Assembly (NCBI RefSeq): GCF_902779965.1
Contig: NZ_CACZDK010000016.1
Span: 1 to 59,668 of the forward strand
Length of the DNA stretch: 59,668 nucleotides
Reading direction: 5' to 3'
Origin: Fibrobacter succinogenes
Lineage (GTDB): Bacteria > Fibrobacterota > Fibrobacteria > Fibrobacterales > Fibrobacteraceae
Part shown: one piece after another, positions 33,346 through 41,372 of the stretch
Position numbering within the stretch: position 1 is the first letter of the stretch
Layout: every line of letters begins with the position of its first letter
Position numbers and translations under genes: made by a program
Notes under the pieces: model-generated
What the model was told of the DNA's origin: nothing
What the model saw: only the letters and a program-made list of their open reading frames with translations
The model's database searches: none

Positions 33346-36300
33346 TTAAGCCTTCCTTTTCTTAGCGGTTTTTCCCGATTCGCTTTCGTCTATCGTAAAT
33401 TGCATAAGGCCGCGCATTTTTTGTGTGGCTTCTTTCCACTGATCTGTAAAGTTAATTGCGTCAAAGCCCACATCTGTGATGGGGTCGAATAGCGTTTTTT
33501 TGTCGAAGTATTTCCAGGATTCGCTGAGCAGTTTTTCTTTAAAGGCGCGAATGTTGATAATTCCCGATGCGTCAAGCATGTTTGCGGGAACTGCCTTGGA
33601 ATATGGGAGTTGCGATTCATCGCCAAATGCAGCCGTGTAAATATCTTGCAAGATTTCGGTTGCTTTGTGCGGTGTTATGGCAACGGTGGCACTTGTTGCG
33701 TCTTTTGAAATATCGCCGTTGTAGATTGTGATTTTAATAGTTTGTTCTTTTTTTGCAATGCTTGTGTTGCAAGCTCTTTGTGCAATGATGGCAAGGGCCT
33801 TGATGTAAGAGGGCAAGAACTTGGATAAGTTTGGATTTTTATCGGACGAAGAGACCGAAATCATTTTTGTGACTTTGTCGAGATCGTTGTTGTCGCACCA
33901 ATCTAGCGTACCCGAAAGTGTCCACTTGCCGGTGGCGTTTTTGCGATTGAGCTGGATGTCCTGAATTTTAGCTTTGTAACTCCAGGAATCCTTGATTTCG
34001 TTGATGAGCGAGTCGCCCATTTGCTTTAGAATTTGCGACTTGTACGATTCTATTTCGGCAAGCAATTTTGTTCCGAAAATGCCGTCTGGCATGTTGCCTT
34101 GGAGCGCCGATTCCTGTTTGAATTTTTCGAGTTCATCGGACTTGTGCGAAAGTTCTGCAGCGACCATCATTTTGAGGAGTTCGCTTTTTTGCAATGCATC
34201 GAAAAGGATGGGTTCGAACATTTCCTTTTCGAGATCATCAGAATTGGAAGCGGCTAGCATTTGGCTGATGCGGAACTCGAACGGATCTTTCAAGAATTCG
34301 CTGAGCATGTATAGCGGAACGCGTTCGGGGCATTTGAAGTTGACGTTCTCTGTCGCGGTTTGCATGGCACCCGTTTTCGGATTCACATGTGCAAAGCCGT
34401 CTTGCATCATGTTGAGGAATGCACGTTTGTTGCGAAGGCTTTTTTGCGTGAAAAGTTCATCGAAATTGCGGGTTTCGTCAAGCGAAATTTTGTTTTCGGG
34501 CCATGCTTCTGACGGGCTGATTTTCGCGGCTGTCCCATTTTGGCGCTTCTCGGAATCGGCGATTTCATTTGTTGCACTTCCGGCGGCATCTCCCACGGCG
34601 TTTGTCAAAAACTTCCGTATATCGTTTACAACCGAAGTCGGGTAAAGTTCGGCATCCTTGCGGATGTCTTGATTCACGTAGCTCACGTGGAAACTTTCGC
34701 TTGTGCTCATGAGCTGGCAAAGGAATGCGTAACGGCGCTTTGCGATGGGCGAGTCATCGCCCGGCCACGGGCGGCAAGATTTGCGCAGGTCAAGTGTGTT
34801 GTGCTGTTTTGCTCCTGGGAAGTTCATGGAATCTCCGCCGATAAAGAATAAATGCTTTACGGGGATGATTCTGTTTGGGATAAAGTTCATGAACGTAATG
34901 CCGTTTACGAACAATGTACCGCAACTGTAAGCTGATGATTGCGCCGCCGTGAGAAGCGTTTGCTTGATGACTTTCCACGAGATGCTTTCGAGACCCGCGT
35001 CTATTTGGTTGCGGAGTCCTTCGATGGCTTGCATGACATTGCTTACGATGATCGTTTCGCTTGCAAATCCTTCCGGTGCGCCTGACATCGAAATCCATTC
35101 GTTGAGGAAATCGGTGAGCTTGTCGAGGTCCGTGACTTGTCCGACTGCTCCGAAATCCATCCACTTTTTGAGCGTGTCAATACAATCGACAAATTTGCAA
35201 AGAGAGCGATTATCGCTTGTTGCCATGTCGGAATACGGCATGAGAATGTCGCCCGATGTCATGACGGGATTCTTCGTCATTTTTGCAAGGAGCAATCGGC
35301 GTACGCCGCCGAGCCAATCTTCTTTTTTGTGCTCTCGGTCGCGATAGACGTTTGTGCCTTCAATCCAACTTTCCCATTTGCCTACGTCATCTTCACTGAT
35401 GTGGCGTGTTTGCTGTACGACCGGATTGCGCAGCAATGCAAAGAATGTCGGGCGTGTGATTGTTCCTTGTTCGAGGATTGTAAACAAGTTATCTAGAACG
35501 TTCTCGGTTTGCGAACTTCTGGCGGGCGAATCGACAATGGCAAACGGAATGTGCAAAAAACTGTCTTTATCGTTCTCGCTGGCGTATTTCTTGCGTTCTG
35601 GAGTCTGGTCAAAAATTGTTTTGATGGCGGTGCGGTAACTATCTAAATCGGGCGATACCACGAGAATGTCGTTTACGCGCGCGCCTTGCTGCATGAGCTT
35701 GCAGATAGAAGTGTGCAATGCTTCGACTTCGCGAATTTTGGTTGGCGCAGCTGTTACGTCTAAAGAAGTATCTGTGCGCTTGCAATCGTCAGCGCTAAAG
35801 TCGGGCAATGTGTTGATGCGGTTTGCAATGGCGTATTGCACTTTGTGCAAAAGCGTGTCGTGCGGTAGCTCGCTTGCATCGCTAATTTCGTCGCTAGCAC
35901 GAAAGTCAAAATCGTAATTGGCGGCTTGGCACCAGAGCTTGATGTTGTCGCGCCCTGAACGGCCCCAATTGCAAAGCAACGTATTTTCGGACTGCGCTTC
36001 ATCGTGGGTGTATTCGGGAATGTCATCGACATCGTTGCTGTCGCCTGCTTCAGAAATATCAACGGACATCCTTTCGCGAACTTTGTTTATAGTCCCGGTG
36101 TTGTCGCTCCATTGCCCGTCTCGTGAAACCCAATTCCTGTGGATAGTCGCGCTTTGATTGTGGACCGTTGAAGTGTCTTCCCAGAATTCCATGCAGGGGT
36201 TTTGAATGTAAGCGTAAACGTCGTGCGTCTCGGCATATTTCTGCAAGATGACGCGGTAGAATTGCCCCATGCCGCCCAAACCGAAAATGAATAGCGGTGT

Positions 36301-37050
36301 GTTGCCGATGTGCTCCGTGTGGAAGTTTACGTTGCCTGCGTTGTCGTGGCATGCAATGTACAGATACGGAATCGTCATGTATTCCGTGCTTTCGCCATTT
36401 TTGCGCTTGGCCTCGTTCTCGAAAACTTCAGATAAAAGCGAAGGCTTGCCATCGTGCGCGTGGAATATCGCGGAGTACAAATCGCGCTGCCATTTTTCAC
36501 GCTGTGAAATTTCGCGGTTCGTGAGTCCGAAAAATGAATCGAGTTTCCCTTGTTTCCATTTATCGAGAATGCCCGGTGCCGAAGTGCTGTCTATGCGGCG
36601 GATGAAATTGCTCGGCCTGCTTGTCTCGTATTCCAAAAATAGCGAAGCCATCTTACTTGCAAAATCAAAAAGATGTGTCTCGTCAAGTTTGCCGTCAATC
36701 ACCAAGTAACGCTTGACTTCTTCGTCCATTTGCAGATAGTTCGGGATACCGTTAGTCTCCTTGACAAGATGCGCAAGGATAACGTTCCTCAACATGTCGG
36801 AGTTTAATTTTTTCTTGTGCGTGTCATCGCCAATAAGGATTTCCATGAGAAAACGGTCGATCATCATGGAATTGAAACCGACAAGAGACTTCTTTTTTTG
36901 CACCCATTTTAACCTGAACCATTGCTCCAGTTTTGGGTCCGGAAAAAGAACTGCCGGTGCTTCAAACGGGTTTGTCCAAGCCTTGGAAACGGCTTCGATC
37001 ATTTCGTCGGCAAGGTTTTCGAGGTTCAGTGCAAATTTCAGGTACAGCAT
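33346..37050 (-). CDS. recC: Exodeoxyribonuclease V gamma subunit
   Basis: A 1234-aa RecC, the subunit that splits the duplex and scans for Chi in E. coli. The N-terminus (LNLENLADEMIEAVSKAW, NPFEAPAVLFPDPKLEQWFRL) and the RIIPVKHLFFIGGDSMNFPG and HNTLDLRKSCRPWPGDDSP segments match the family, including its degenerate helicase-like fold. It is the first gene of a recC-recB-recD operon with 2-bp and 1-bp gaps. No clear ribosome site precedes the ATG at 37048-37050. The local Chi sequence, if any, is unknown. Confidence 0.94.
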   Translation of the reverse strand: MLYLKFALNLENLADEMIEAVSKAWTNPFEAPAVLFPDPKLEQWFRLKWVQKKKSLVGFNSMMIDRFLMEILIGDDTHKKKLNSDMLRNVILAHLVKETNGIPNYLQMDEEVKRYLVIDGKLDETHLFDFASKMASLFLEYETSRPSNFIRRIDSTSAPGILDKWKQGKLDSFFGLTNREISQREKWQRDLYSAIFHAHDGKPSLLSEVFENEAKRKNGESTEYMTIPYLYIACHDNAGNVNFHTEHIGNTPLFIFGLGGMGQFYRVILQKYAETHDVYAYIQNPCMEFWEDTSTVHNQSATIHRNWVSRDGQWSDNTGTINKVRERMSVDISEAGDSNDVDDIPEYTHDEAQSENTLLCNWGRSGRDNIKLWCQAANYDFDFRASDEISDASELPHDTLLHKVQYAIANRINTLPDFSADDCKRTDTSLDVTAAPTKIREVEALHTSICKLMQQGARVNDILVVSPDLDSYRTAIKTIFDQTPERKKYASENDKDSFLHIPFAIVDSPARSSQTENVLDNLFTILEQGTITRPTFFALLRNPVVQQTRHISEDDVGKWESWIEGTNVYRDREHKKEDWLGGVRRLLLAKMTKNPVMTSGDILMPYSDMATSDNRSLCKFVDCIDTLKKWMDFGAVGQVTDLDKLTDFLNEWISMSGAPEGFASETIIVSNVMQAIEGLRNQIDAGLESISWKVIKQTLLTAAQSSAYSCGTLFVNGITFMNFIPNRIIPVKHLFFIGGDSMNFPGAKQHNTLDLRKSCRPWPGDDSPIAKRRYAFLCQLMSTSESFHVSYVNQDIRKDAELYPTSVVNDIRKFLTNAVGDAAGSATNEIADSEKRQNGTAAKISPSEAWPENKISLDETRNFDELFTQKSLRNKRAFLNMMQDGFAHVNPKTGAMQTATENVNFKCPERVPLYMLSEFLKDPFEFRISQMLAASNSDDLEKEMFEPILFDALQKSELLKMMVAAELSHKSDELEKFKQESALQGNMPDGIFGTKLLAEIESYKSQILKQMGDSLINEIKDSWSYKAKIQDIQLNRKNATGKWTLSGTLDWCDNNDLDKVTKMISVSSSDKNPNLSKFLPSYIKALAIIAQRACNTSIAKKEQTIKITIYNGDISKDATSATVAITPHKATEILQDIYTAAFGDESQLPYSKAVPANMLDASGIINIRAFKEKLLSESWKYFDKKTLFDPITDVGFDAINFTDQWKEATQKMRGLMQFTIDESESGKTAKKRKA

Positions 37051-37081
37051 GAGTACAATATATCTTTTTGCAAAAAACAGA

Positions 37082-37109
37082 AAGCCTTCGGCTGGTCGAC
37101 CGAAGGCTT
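37082..37109 (-). terminator. Terminator of the sigma / anti-sigma / Spy-like operon
   Basis: A 10-bp perfect stem AAGCCTTCGG / CCGAAGGCTT with an 8-nt loop. On the minus strand it is followed by a TTTCTGTTTTTT run. It lies between the operon end at 37158 and the recC start. Confidence 0.85.
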
Positions 37110-37157
37110 GTTAATCAAGGAATCATGAAAATCAAATGTGTTGCGTTTTAGATAATC

Positions 37158-37895
37158 TTAGTCTTGTGGCTGCTCGTGGTGTTCCGGGCCGTGTTCGCCT
37201 TTGCCATGCTTGGCGTGCTTCATGTGTTCGAACTGCATGGACTTGAACTTTTCCAACTGTTCTTTGGTGAGAATCTTGTTGAAGTCCTTTACGCCCTTGA
37301 TTCTGTGGTTGAGCAAACCTTCTTGAGCCTTGAGGATATTAGCCTTGGCTGCGGCGATTTTCTTGTCGTCATTGCTGTCGAGGGCTTCGCGGAGAGTCTT
37401 TTCGGCTTCCTTCTTTTGTTTGCGAAGTTCCTTGAATGTAGAATCCATCACGCGACGTTGCTGTTCCAAAGCGGCCTTTTGTTCTGGAGTTACTTGCAGT
37501 ACTGAGTCCATGAAGGCTTCGCCTTTCTTAAAGTCGAATTTCTTATCGAACTTCTTGTCGAAATGCTTGCCTTTGAAGTTCGGATCGCGAGGTGGTTCGC
37601 CGCGGAAGTGGTCGCCTTTGTGGTGCGGGCCTTCGCCGAATTCTTCACCATGGCGCATGCAACGTGGGCATTTGCAGTCCGGGCCGCAAGGGGCTTTCTT
37701 TTTGCAACAGTCTGCTTTTTTCTTGCAGCAGTCCATGTTCTTCTTGCAGCAATCACCAGGCTGGAATTCGCAAATTCCGTTTTTGGAACATGTCGAGAAG
37801 CCGGCGTTGTTGAATGCGAATGCTCCAATGAAGAAGCCGAGAGAGCAAGCGAAAATAATCAAGCTTGCGATGAAGGTTTTTGTTGAAGCGTTCAT
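37158..37895 (-). CDS. Periplasmic Spy/ZraP-like protein with metallothionein-like Cys repeats
   Basis: A 245-aa exported or membrane-anchored protein. N-terminal hydrophobic anchor (residues about 8-28), then a Cys-rich stretch with the repeat DCCKKKA three times and CGPDCKCPRC, a His/Lys/Phe-rich linker, then a helical domain with two LTxxQ-type motifs (VTPEQKAALEQQ and LTKEQLEKF) as in Spy, CpxP, ZraP and CnrX, and a His-rich tail (HMKHAKHGKGEHGPEHHEQ). Such proteins sense or sequester metals or misfolded proteins in the periplasm. It is the last gene of an ECF sigma operon; its ATG overlaps the anti-sigma stop (TAATG), and AGGAG lies upstream. Confidence 0.8.
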   Translation of the reverse strand: MNASTKTFIASLIIFACSLGFFIGAFAFNNAGFSTCSKNGICEFQPGDCCKKNMDCCKKKADCCKKKAPCGPDCKCPRCMRHGEEFGEGPHHKGDHFRGEPPRDPNFKGKHFDKKFDKKFDFKKGEAFMDSVLQVTPEQKAALEQQRRVMDSTFKELRKQKKEAEKTLREALDSNDDKKIAAAKANILKAQEGLLNHRIKGVKDFNKILTKEQLEKFKSMQFEHMKHAKHGKGEHGPEHHEQPQD

Positions 37896-38236
37896 TATTT
37901 TGTCTCCTGTAATAAATAGCTGATGGATTGATAGGTATCCAAATTTTCCAGTTCGTCGTCGCTTGTTTCGCCAAGGTCGTTGTACCACGAGACAAGTTCA
38001 TCGGAAGCGATATTCTCGATGAGGAGTGCTTCGGTGTCCATCTGGTTAAAGATGGTAAAGACGGCGACGAATGCGACGACTATAAGACTTGCGGCGAGTG
38101 CATAAATAGATCTCGTCTGGACAAGTTTCAAAAATTTCGTTTTCTTCGAAGAATCGAGTCTTGCGCAGACCTTTTCCCAAGAATCTTCCCTGGGTTTGAT
38201 TCTATCGAGTTTTGAAAAATCGATTTGATCACGCAT
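37895..38236 (-). CDS. Probable membrane-bound anti-sigma factor
   Basis: A 113-aa single-pass membrane protein. The N-terminal cytosolic part (about 1-45, MRDQIDFSKLDRIKPREDSWEKV) would bind the sigma factor, one transmembrane segment follows (SIYALAASLIVVAFVAVFTIF), and the periplasmic tail is acidic. It lacks the classical zinc anti-sigma HxxxCxxC motif. The call rests on topology and on its place between an ECF sigma gene (8-bp overlap) and the Cys-rich Spy-like gene (overlapping TAATG). The arrangement is reminiscent of the CnrYXH metal-sensing system. Confidence 0.75.
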   Translation of the reverse strand: MRDQIDFSKLDRIKPREDSWEKVCARLDSSKKTKFLKLVQTRSIYALAASLIVVAFVAVFTIFNQMDTEALLIENIASDELVSWYNDLGETSDDELENLDTYQSISYLLQETK

Positions 38237-38774
38237 AGTTCGTGTTCTCCTGTAAATAGTTCTTGACTGCGGTTCTTGCTCGGCTGAGCCTTGCCTTGAT
38301 GGTTCCTTCGGGCATGTTGTAAATCTCCGATAGATCCTTGACGCTTAGGTCTTCGGCATCTTTGAGCCAAAGCATGCTTCGCGTTTCGGCGGAGAGTTTT
38401 GACAGCCCAAGTTCCAAGAGTTCCGGGTCGTAATCCAGTTGTTCCTCGTGCTTGCTTCCGATGGCGGAAACCGTCACGAGCTCGATATGTTCCTCTTCGA
38501 GTTCGGCGTGGCGTTTTTTGGAACGCAGCCTCATGAGGCATTCGTTTACGGTAAGACGGTACAACCAGGTGTTAAGAGCGCTTTCACCGCGGAAGTTCTG
38601 GATCTTGCCGGGAACGGATACAAAAATGTCCATCAGAATATCTTCAGCCTCGTCGCGATTCTTGAGCATTCTGAATGCGAGGTTCAGCACGTTTGTACTG
38701 TGGGCCTTCCACAGCATGCCAAGCGCTTCGCGGCTGCCTTCTTTGATTTTCTTTATGATGACCTTTTCGTCCAT
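38229..38774 (-). CDS. ECF-type RNA polymerase sigma factor
   Basis: A 181-aa group 4 sigma factor. Region 2: FRMLKNRDEAEDILMDIFVSV and FRGESALNTWLYRLTVNECL (cores RDEAEDILMDIF and ALNTWLYRLTVN). Region 4: LSVKDLSEIYNMPEGTIKARLSRAR (core IYNMPEGTIKARLSRAR) with the helix-turn-helix that binds -35 elements. A linker of about 40 residues joins them. The start at 38774 (MDEKVIIKKI) is chosen because it matches the usual family N-terminus; an in-frame extension to 38852 has no support. It likely activates its own operon in response to signals relayed by the anti-sigma and Spy-like proteins. Confidence 0.9.
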   Translation of the reverse strand: MDEKVIIKKIKEGSREALGMLWKAHSTNVLNLAFRMLKNRDEAEDILMDIFVSVPGKIQNFRGESALNTWLYRLTVNECLMRLRSKKRHAELEEEHIELVTVSAIGSKHEEQLDYDPELLELGLSKLSAETRSMLWLKDAEDLSVKDLSEIYNMPEGTIKARLSRARTAVKNYLQENTNYA

Positions 38775-38868
38775 TTCGCTATTTTTGATGCGTGGGATGG
38801 ATGGTAGGTTGCATGGTTGCAAAAATTTTTTTTGAGCGTTTCCAATAACCAATGACTAATATCTAGTA

Positions 38869-38910
38869 ACTAGTAACTATGAACTAGTAACTATGAACTA
38901 GTAACTCAGA
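38869..38910. repeat. 14-bp tandem repeat (ACTAGTAACTATGA) x3
   Basis: Three consecutive 14-bp units, the last imperfect, preceded by further CTAGTAAC words. They lie between the divergent sigma factor and DUF1538 genes, immediately upstream of the latter's AT-rich promoter region. Copy-number variation could change spacing in either promoter. Confidence 0.8.
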
Positions 38911-38934
38911 ACCATTTAATTATATTATATAGCG

Positions 38935-40467
38935 ATGCAAAAAATCCTTTTTGAAAAATTAAAAGAGGCTTTTGCCTCCGTTTTGCCCATCACGCTTATT
39001 GTGTTGCTGGTTTCGCATACTCCGCTTGTCTCTTTTTCGGTGAAGGAGCAAGTTGTTTTTTCGATAAGCGCTATTTTTTTGATTGTGGGAATTGGTCTGT
39101 TTAACTTGGGAGCGGACCTTGCCATGACGCCGATGGGGGCGTATGTGGGTTCTGGCCTTACCAAGTCGCGTAGGCTTTTGTTGCTTGTTTCGGTGTGCTT
39201 TGTGATGGGCGTTCTCATTACGGTGGCGGAGCCGGACTTGTCCGTGCTGGCAGAACAGGTGAAAAATGCCGTGCGGCCGATTTTGCTGATTTCGACAATT
39301 GGTGTGGGTGTCGGGATTTTTTTGCTCCTTGCGATTTTGAAGATTGTATTCAAGAAAGACCTTTCGCTGATTATCATTTTCTTTTATATGGTGCTGTTCA
39401 TGCTCGGCATGCTCATGGTGTCTGTCGGGCGGAATGCCTTTGTGCCGCTTGCGTTTGATTCCGGTGGCGTGACGACGGGACCGATTACAGTGCCGTTTAT
39501 CATGGCGCTTGGCGTGGGTGTAGCAGGTGCGATTGGCGGTAAGAACGCATCGGAAAATAGCTTCGGCTTGATTGCTCTTTGCTCGGTAGGGCCAATTTTA
39601 GCGTTGATGGGCTTGGTCGTTTTTTCGAAGGGCGATTTGACTTATGAACTTTCGACTGCGGCGTATTCTATTGAAGCTAGCCTTGGCGAACACTTTTTGC
39701 CGGTGGTGCTGACGGTTGCAAAAGAAGTTTTTATTGCGCTTGCGCTGATTGTTGCTTTCTTTGGAGCTTTGCAATGGACAGTGCTTAAACTCCCGATGGT
39801 AAAACTTGTACAGGTGGGTGTCGGGATTTGCTATACGTTTATTGGGCTTGTCATTTTCTTGACCGCTGTAACGGTCGGATTTATGCCGATTGGTTTTGAA
39901 ATCGGGTGTGAGCTGGCGAAACGGCCGCATGCGCTTGTGACGGCGGGCTTTATCATTGGCATGGTGGTGGTGCTTGCAGAACCGGCGGTGCATGTGCTCA
40001 ACAAGCAGGTCGAAGAAGTGACGGGCGGCCTTGTGACAAAGTGCTCCATGCTTATTGCGCTTTCAGTGGGCGTCGGCATTTCGATTGGGCTTTCGATGCT
40101 CCGCATTATTATCGGGTTCCCGATTATTTATTACCTGTTGCCCGGTTACTTTATTTCACTTGGCCTTTCGTTCTTTGTGCCAAAACTTTATACCGCGATT
40201 GCTTTTGACTCTGGTGGTGTGGCAAGTGGTCCCTTGACTTCGAGTTTTATTTTGCCTTTGGCGATTGGCGCCTGCTCCGTGATTCACGACGGCGGCGATT
40301 CGATTTTGAATTACGCGTTCGGGATTGTGGCGATGGTCGCGATGACTCCGCTCATTACGATCCAGGTGCTTGGCTTCAAGGCGATTGTGGCAAGACTTTG
40401 GCGCAACAGAATGATGATGCGTCGCTTGCAAGATGCTGATGACGAACAAATTATTGACTTTGTGTAG
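38935..40467 (+). CDS. DUF1538 integral membrane protein
   Basis: A 510-aa polytopic membrane protein built of two homologous halves. Each half carries a conserved loop, AFDSGGVTTGPITVPFI (about residue 176) and AFDSGGVASGPLTSSFI (about 422), between hydrophobic helices. This duplicated DUF1538 architecture suggests a transporter or channel; the substrate is unknown. Two P-II proteins follow within 8 and 2 bp, so it is likely gated or regulated by nitrogen/energy-type effectors, as AmtB is by GlnK. No ribosome site is seen before the ATG at 38935. Confidence 0.88.
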   Translation: MQKILFEKLKEAFASVLPITLIVLLVSHTPLVSFSVKEQVVFSISAIFLIVGIGLFNLGADLAMTPMGAYVGSGLTKSRRLLLLVSVCFVMGVLITVAEPDLSVLAEQVKNAVRPILLISTIGVGVGIFLLLAILKIVFKKDLSLIIIFFYMVLFMLGMLMVSVGRNAFVPLAFDSGGVTTGPITVPFIMALGVGVAGAIGGKNASENSFGLIALCSVGPILALMGLVVFSKGDLTYELSTAAYSIEASLGEHFLPVVLTVAKEVFIALALIVAFFGALQWTVLKLPMVKLVQVGVGICYTFIGLVIFLTAVTVGFMPIGFEIGCELAKRPHALVTAGFIIGMVVVLAEPAVHVLNKQVEEVTGGLVTKCSMLIALSVGVGISIGLSMLRIIIGFPIIYYLLPGYFISLGLSFFVPKLYTAIAFDSGGVASGPLTSSFILPLAIGACSVIHDGGDSILNYAFGIVAMVAMTPLITIQVLGFKAIVARLWRNRMMMRRLQDADDEQIIDFV

Positions 40468-40475
40468 AGGCGATT

Positions 40476-40889
40476 ATGGTTGAAACTGTGAAAAAAGTTT
40501 TGAAAAGAAGTACGCCTCAGAAGGTCCATTCTAAGGTCTCGATGAATCGTCTCAAGATTCTTGTGACTACGGTGATGCGCTCGAAGGCCGACTTTTATAT
40601 GGACTACATCCAGTCTTTTGGGGCGAATGTGCAGTTTGTTCTTTATGGGCATGGCACGGCTCCGCGCGAAATCTTGACAGCGCTAGGACTTGCGGACCCT
40701 GAACGTGCCGTAATTGTGAGCATTATTGGCGAAGACCATGTGCCTGCTGTTTTGGAATGCCTTGAAGAAAAATTCAGGACCATTGTAAATGGAAAAGGAA
40801 TTGCTTACACGATACCGATGTCGAGTGTGATTGGCAAGTCCGTATTTAACTTTTTGAGCGACAACCGTTCCCAGGTGGGGAGAGGATAA
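40476..40889 (+). CDS. P-II family signalling protein, copy 1
   Basis: A 137-aa P-II-like protein with an N-terminal extension of about 25 basic residues before the ferredoxin-like core (LKILVTTVMRSKADFYMDYI, ILTALGLADPERAVIVSII, KGIAYTIPMSSVIG). It lacks the uridylylation T-loop Tyr context of GlnB, as is common in the divergent P-II group linked to transporters. It probably forms trimers that bind a small effector and the DUF1538 protein. Starts 8 bp after the DUF1538 stop. Confidence 0.85.
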   Translation: MVETVKKVLKRSTPQKVHSKVSMNRLKILVTTVMRSKADFYMDYIQSFGANVQFVLYGHGTAPREILTALGLADPERAVIVSIIGEDHVPAVLECLEEKFRTIVNGKGIAYTIPMSSVIGKSVFNFLSDNRSQVGRG

Positions 40890-40891
40890 TC

Positions 40892-41242
40892 ATGAAAGCG
40901 AATACACATGAATTAATTATTTGCATTGTGAATAACGGATTCTCCGATACCGTGATGGAAGCTGCAAAGGACGCTGGCGCTCGCGGCGGTACGGTCTTGA
41001 ACGCTCGCGGAACGGCAAACAAAGAAGCGGAATCGTTCTTCCATATTGCAATCCAGCCAGAAAAGGAAGTGGTGATGATTCTTGTGCCGTTGAACGTGAA
41101 AGATGCTGTGTTGCATGCTTTGTACGAAAAAGCAGGCCTTGATACGATGGGGCAGGGAATTGCGTTCGCGCTCCCGGTCGATAACGTGGTTGGGCTCACG
41201 CCGTGGAAGGTGGAGCACAAAGCACCAGAAGAAAAGAAGTAG
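40892..41242 (+). CDS. P-II family signalling protein, copy 2
   Basis: A 116-aa P-II core protein: ELIICIVNNGFSDTVMEAAKDAGARGGTVLNARGT contains the canonical GARGGTVLNARG nucleotide/T-loop region of P-II. It ends GIAFALPVDNVVGL followed by a charged tail. It is closer to classical P-II than copy 1, so the pair may form heterotrimers or answer to different ligands. Two bp separate it from copy 1. It ends the operon, with an inverted repeat at 41294. Confidence 0.88.
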   Translation: MKANTHELIICIVNNGFSDTVMEAAKDAGARGGTVLNARGTANKEAESFFHIAIQPEKEVVMILVPLNVKDAVLHALYEKAGLDTMGQGIAFALPVDNVVGLTPWKVEHKAPEEKK

Positions 41243-41293
41243 AGAGTACAGTCACTGGGTTGGGCTAAAGCCCCAACTCTTTGGCTCGGTTAT

Positions 41294-41315
41294 AAAAATG
41301 AGTAAACTCATTTTT
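41294..41315. terminator. Inverted repeat AAAAATGAGT-AA-ACTCATTTTT
   Basis: A perfect 10-2-10 palindrome between the P-II operon and the convergent metH gene. It is flanked by dispersed repeat words (TGAGTTGTCTTCAGG, CCTTTCAGGATGACG). It can serve as a bidirectional terminator, although the loop is very small. Confidence 0.5.
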
Positions 41316-41372
41316 GCAACGCTCGCCTTCTGAGTTGTCTTCAGGCTACGCCTTTCAGGATGACGTTTGGCG

